Below are positions 61,094 to 64,000 of a stretch of DNA of 64,000 nucleotides, one piece after another. Both the position numbers and the translations under genes were made by a program. The DNA lies in NCBI GenBank assembly GCA_964496575.1, contig CAZCAC010000025.1:1-64000 (forward strand), given 5' to 3'. Positions within the stretch are counted from its first letter, which is position 1; the number at the start of each line of letters is the position of its first letter. This DNA is from CAZCAC01 sp964496575 (GTDB taxonomy: Bacteria; Planctomycetota; UBA1135; GCA-002686595). The notes under the pieces are model-generated. The model saw only the letters and a program-made list of their open reading frames with translations. It was not told where the DNA came from and made no database searches.

Positions 61094-62956
61094 CAAGTCC
61101 TTCGTTCGAGTCGAGGTGAGGAAGCCGTTCGGCACCACCATGTCGAGGCGACCGTCGTTGTTGAGGTCGGTGAAGATCGAGCCCCAGCCCCAGCGCCCCA
61201 TGGTGATTCCGGTCTCCACGCTGACGTCGCGGAAGGTGCCGTCGCCGGCGTTGGCGAACAGCGCATTCCCGCGCGCGTGGTGCTGGTACTGGCCGCGGAC
61301 CTCTCCGGACGTGCCGGGCTTGAAGCGCCGGTGATACGTGACGCGGTTCCCCGCCGACGAGAACATGCTCGTGACCAGGATGTCCATCCAGCCGTCGCCG
61401 TCGAAGTCGCCCCACTCCGCGCCCATGCCCGCCGCGATGTCCTCGACCGCAGCCTCGGGCGCGACGTCGGTGAAGTGGCCCCCGTCGTTGCGATACAGGC
61501 AGTTGCGCCCGAAGTCGTTGGCGACGTAGAGGTCCTGGTCGCCGTCGTTGTCGTAGTCCTCCCACGCAGACGCGAAGCTGAAGCGCGAGTTGTGGACGTC
61601 GAGCCCGACGTCGTCGGTCACATCCGCGATGACCCACTTCCCCCGGTTCTCGAGGAGGAAGTTGCGCTGCCCATTCTCCGCGTCGTGGTAGGGCACCGGC
61701 CAGGACTCACCGTCGTACGGAGTCGCGTAGCCGGTGGCGTAGAGGTCGAGGTCGCCGTCGAGGTCGTAGTCGGCGGCGGTGATCATGGTGATGGCCACCG
61801 CCGGCGCGAGGATTCTCACCCGGAAACGCCCCTCGCCGTCGCCCTCGAAGACGCCGATCTCCTCCCCGATCACCGCGACCAGGTCGCGATCGCCGTCGCC
61901 GTCCCAGTCGATCAAGAGCGCGCTGCGGGTGAAGTCGAGGATGTTGGCCCCGCTGTCCTCCGGTCCCGGGCGCACGGTCCCGTCCCCGGCGTTGAGGTAG
62001 AGCCGGTTGGGCAATCCGCCGGGCTGGCAGAGGAAGAAGTCCTCGAGCCCGTCGCCGTCGACGTCTCCGATCGCGATCCCGGCGGAGTGTCCCATCAGCG
62101 GCTGCCCCATGGTGCGGATCATCCGGGCGCGCCAGTGGTCGATCCCCGGCAGGAGCTGCGTCTCGAAGCTCGACGTGTTCGCGAAGACCGAACCGGTGCA
62201 GTCGGTGTAGAGGGACCGGCGCTCGCGCGCGGTCACCTCCTCGAAGTCCCAGACGACGATCGAGCGGATGCGCAGCCCACCTTCCTCGGCGTCCGGCGTC
62301 CATTCGACGCGCCACGTGGCGGACTGCTCGACGAGGTGATGATCGGACTCGCCGTCGGCGGCGTAGTAGGCGTCGGTGCGCACTCCTTCCTCGTGCTCCT
62401 CGACGCGGATGATCTTGAACTTGTAGTGGAAGTGCGGGTGCGCCTCGTGCCCCGCCTCCTCGTCCGATCCCCAGAGCGGCGCGATCAGCCGGGCGAGCTC
62501 GGTGGCGAGCCCCGCCCGCCCTTGCACGGGCCGTTCGCCGGAGTCGAGCTCTCTACCCTTCTCGGCGGGCGCGTCCGCCGCCCGGCGGACGACCAGTGCA
62601 GCGTCCTCGAACACGACGCCCAGCGCCTCGGGGCGCAGCAGCCCGCCGGAGTATTCCTCGACCACCAGCTCGGCGAGCGCGGCCGCGTCGGGTCCGGGGC
62701 TTTCCTCGAGCAGGTGCGCGAGCTCCTTGAGCCGCGCGCCGCAGGCGCTGTTCAGGTACTCGCTGCCCCAGCCCACCGCCAGCGGATCGACCGCGCCGAG
62801 CTGCTCGCGGATCAGCTCGGAGAGGCCCTCGTCGGAGTCGCCGGGGACCTCGGCCAGCTCGTCCTGGTTTCCTTTGGAAGAGCTCTGGAGTGGCCCCCAG
62901 AGGCCGCCGAGGAGGAGCAGACCGGGGACGAGAGAGTGTCGAGCCGTGAGTCGCAT
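61091..62956 (-). CDS. N-terminal half of a CRTAC1-type FG-GAP protein, ending at an in-frame TGA
   Basis: 621 residues with a signal peptide (1-24). After a helical region (about 30-190), FG-GAP/VCBS blades start near 270 and include IGDVDGDGLEDFFL, DWDGDGDRDLVAV, YDLDGDLDLYATGY, YDNDGDQDLYVAND and FDGDGWMDILVTSM, as in cartilage acidic protein 1-type proteins. The reading frame stops at TGA 61091-61093 and resumes immediately (see the preceding two entries). The protein therefore lacks its UnbV, thioredoxin and TPR parts if translation ends there. Start 62956 is tentative (GGCGG just upstream); ATGs at 62968 and 62971 are alternatives. Confidence 0.75.
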   Translation of the reverse strand: MRLTARHSLVPGLLLLGGLWGPLQSSSKGNQDELAEVPGDSDEGLSELIREQLGAVDPLAVGWGSEYLNSACGARLKELAHLLEESPGPDAAALAELVVEEYSGGLLRPEALGVVFEDAALVVRRAADAPAEKGRELDSGERPVQGRAGLATELARLIAPLWGSDEEAGHEAHPHFHYKFKIIRVEEHEEGVRTDAYYAADGESDHHLVEQSATWRVEWTPDAEEGGLRIRSIVVWDFEEVTARERRSLYTDCTGSVFANTSSFETQLLPGIDHWRARMIRTMGQPLMGHSAGIAIGDVDGDGLEDFFLCQPGGLPNRLYLNAGDGTVRPGPEDSGANILDFTRSALLIDWDGDGDRDLVAVIGEEIGVFEGDGEGRFRVRILAPAVAITMITAADYDLDGDLDLYATGYATPYDGESWPVPYHDAENGQRNFLLENRGKWVIADVTDDVGLDVHNSRFSFASAWEDYDNDGDQDLYVANDFGRNCLYRNDGGHFTDVAPEAAVEDIAAGMGAEWGDFDGDGWMDILVTSMFSSAGNRVTYHRRFKPGTSGEVRGQYQHHARGNALFANAGDGTFRDVSVETGITMGRWGWGSIFTDLNNDGRLDMVVPNGFLTSTRTKDL

Positions 62957-63326
62957 GCCGCCGAACATCATGGGGTCAAGGTACGGCTTCGGCGAACGGC
63001 GGCCAAGGGCTCGGCAATCGAATCGGCGCGCGACGCGGCTCACCGCTCGCCCAGCCGCACCGTGCCCCCTGTAGCGACCACGGAGGCGTCCGCCGAAACG
63101 CGGGGCGGAGAATGGTCAGTTTCCCCTCGTTCACCGGCGCTTTCACGGCCCGGATCGTTCCTTCTCGTTTTGTCGTTGTCCGATCGGGGCGAGCCGGGTA
63201 TCAGGGATGGGGAGAGATGTTCAGATGCGCCGCGTAGCAACAGCGAATGAAGGGAGCACCGGCTTCCTCCATCTGCGGCTGTGCGTTCACCAGTTCCCTG
63301 TCACCGTCCGCACCCCAAACGCTTTC
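62957..63326. other. Divergent intergenic region
   Basis: 370 bp between the CRTAC1-type gene and the truncated right-edge gene. It must hold both promoters. No gene, repeat or terminator is supportable. Confidence 0.45.
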
Positions 63327-64000
63327 ATGGCCATTCTCAAGCTCCGCAGTGCCCTGTTCTCGCTGCTCGCCCTCGTCCCCACTGCCCAGGCGCAAATGAT
63401 GGGCGCGACGATGGAAGCGGAGTGGGATTACCCGGATTTCGGCACCGTCCTCGAGCTCCACTCAGTGGTCGTGACCACGGAGGTCGAGTTGCCGAGTACG
63501 ACCATCTTGAGTGACGACAACTACGATATCGATATGGGGGATGACTGGATCGAGTTCCGATTCAATCAGCCTACGTATTGCTACCACAAGCCCTTCAATG
63601 GCTGGCTCTTCCGCGACGCGGTGGACAACTTACCGCCCATCACGAACTACAGCCTGGACTCCTTCAGTGCTGGAATCACGAACACAGCGGCGATCGTGAC
63701 GGGGTTCAACGAAAACGAGTTCTGGGCGAACTTTGCGGGCGTGAGCGCAGCCGGGGCGGGCGACTGGATTCGGCTGAAGCTCGAGACGCAGAGAGTCGGA
63801 ACTCCGTACTGCCTCGGCGACGGCACTGGCGCCCTCTGCCCCTGCAGCAACGACAATGACGGTTCACTGCCCGAGGCCGGCTGCGCGAACGGGCAGCACG
63901 CGTCCGGCGCGCGGCTCATGGGAAGTGGCACGGCCAGCCTTGCCGCGGATACTCTGGTCCTGCACGGTCGGAACACCGAGAACAACCAGTTCGGCCTGTT
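63327..64000 (+). CDS. Secreted protein with Cys-Pro-Cys/Asn-Asp C-terminal module (cut by window edge)
   Basis: The first 224 residues are visible; the frame is open at the right edge. A signal peptide (1-23, ending AQAQ) is followed by a β-rich domain (about 30-155) including WIEFRFNQPTYCYHKPF and GDWIRLKLET, not recognised. From about 160 comes YCLGDGTG and CPCSNDNDG, then ASGARLMGSGTASLAADTLVL, clearly the same module as at the C-terminus of the FG-GAP protein at 49343-51070. The start ATG lies before the only signal peptide; no strong ribosome site is visible. Confidence 0.8.
   Translation, partial: MAILKLRSALFSLLALVPTAQAQMMGATMEAEWDYPDFGTVLELHSVVVTTEVELPSTTILSDDNYDIDMGDDWIEFRFNQPTYCYHKPFNGWLFRDAVDNLPPITNYSLDSFSAGITNTAAIVTGFNENEFWANFAGVSAAGAGDWIRLKLETQRVGTPYCLGDGTGALCPCSNDNDGSLPEAGCANGQHASGARLMGSGTASLAADTLVLHGRNTENNQFGL

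Noticed and set aside
59507..63250. 1247-residue open frame on the + strand
   Set aside because: Antisense to the CRTAC1-TlpA-TPR gene; its apparent length comes from GC bias and it has no recognisable domain.

Overview
The window is GC-rich (roughly 70 percent by eye) and bacterial. It most likely comes from a planctomycete, or a close relative in the Planctomycetota. The signs are Ser/Thr kinases with DWG in place of DFG, many secreted FG-GAP and HEAT-repeat proteins, several SUMF1/FGE-fold proteins, CRTAC1-type UnbV proteins, and two secreted proteins sharing a C-terminal Cys-Pro-Cys / Asn-Asp-rich module that I associate with deep-branching planctomycete lineages. No rRNA, tRNA, CRISPR array or IS transposase was seen.

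Layout. 1-4.9 kb: a truncated secreted arginine/agmatine deiminase-family protein, a repeat protein of Ig-like carboxypeptidase-regulatory domains, a TIR-domain protein and a small secreted BamE-like protein. 4.9-8.6 kb: a TerB-like/trypsin-like membrane protease and two overlapping citrate synthase genes whose catalytic residues look complementary. 8.8-16.5 kb: a membrane-anchored protein, a radical SAM core and its SPASM domain on separate overlapping genes running into an RlmN-type gene, a Tat-exported Gfo/Idh/MocA oxidoreductase, and a mutY-dinB repair pair. 16.6-27.3 kb: an FG-GAP protein, hipBA, a sulfatase-fold hydrolase, fabG, a receptor kinase with a Cache sensor, a RelE-fold/FHA fusion and a DUF302 protein. 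27.3-46.7 kb: two GT-C glycosyltransferases, three HEAT proteins, a cation/proton antiporter, trmL, a MATE-like transporter, an RlmD-type methyltransferase, algH, an AAA_28 ATPase, a large AsmA-like protein and an orphan. Two unusual repeat regions lie here, a ~309-bp palindrome and a tandem intergenic repeat. 46.9-64 kb: a TMTC-like membrane TPR protein, a β-propeller protein, a five-gene operon of c-type cytochromes, cytochrome-propeller fusions and FGE-fold proteins, a convergent CRTAC1-TlpA-TPR gene broken by an in-frame TGA, and a truncated secreted protein at the right edge.

How genes may work together. mutY-dinB fits oxidative-damage repair and translesion synthesis. trmL, rlmN and rlmD are RNA methyltransferases. 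The kinase and the convergent FHA protein may form a phospho-signalling pair. The operon at 51.3-59.4 kb looks like one cell-surface redox assembly. The paired citrate synthases, the cytochrome/propeller/FGE operon, the RelE-FHA fusion and the large hairpin elements are the least conventional parts. Starts were chosen from Shine-Dalgarno placement, signal peptides and overlaps, and are inferences unless stated.
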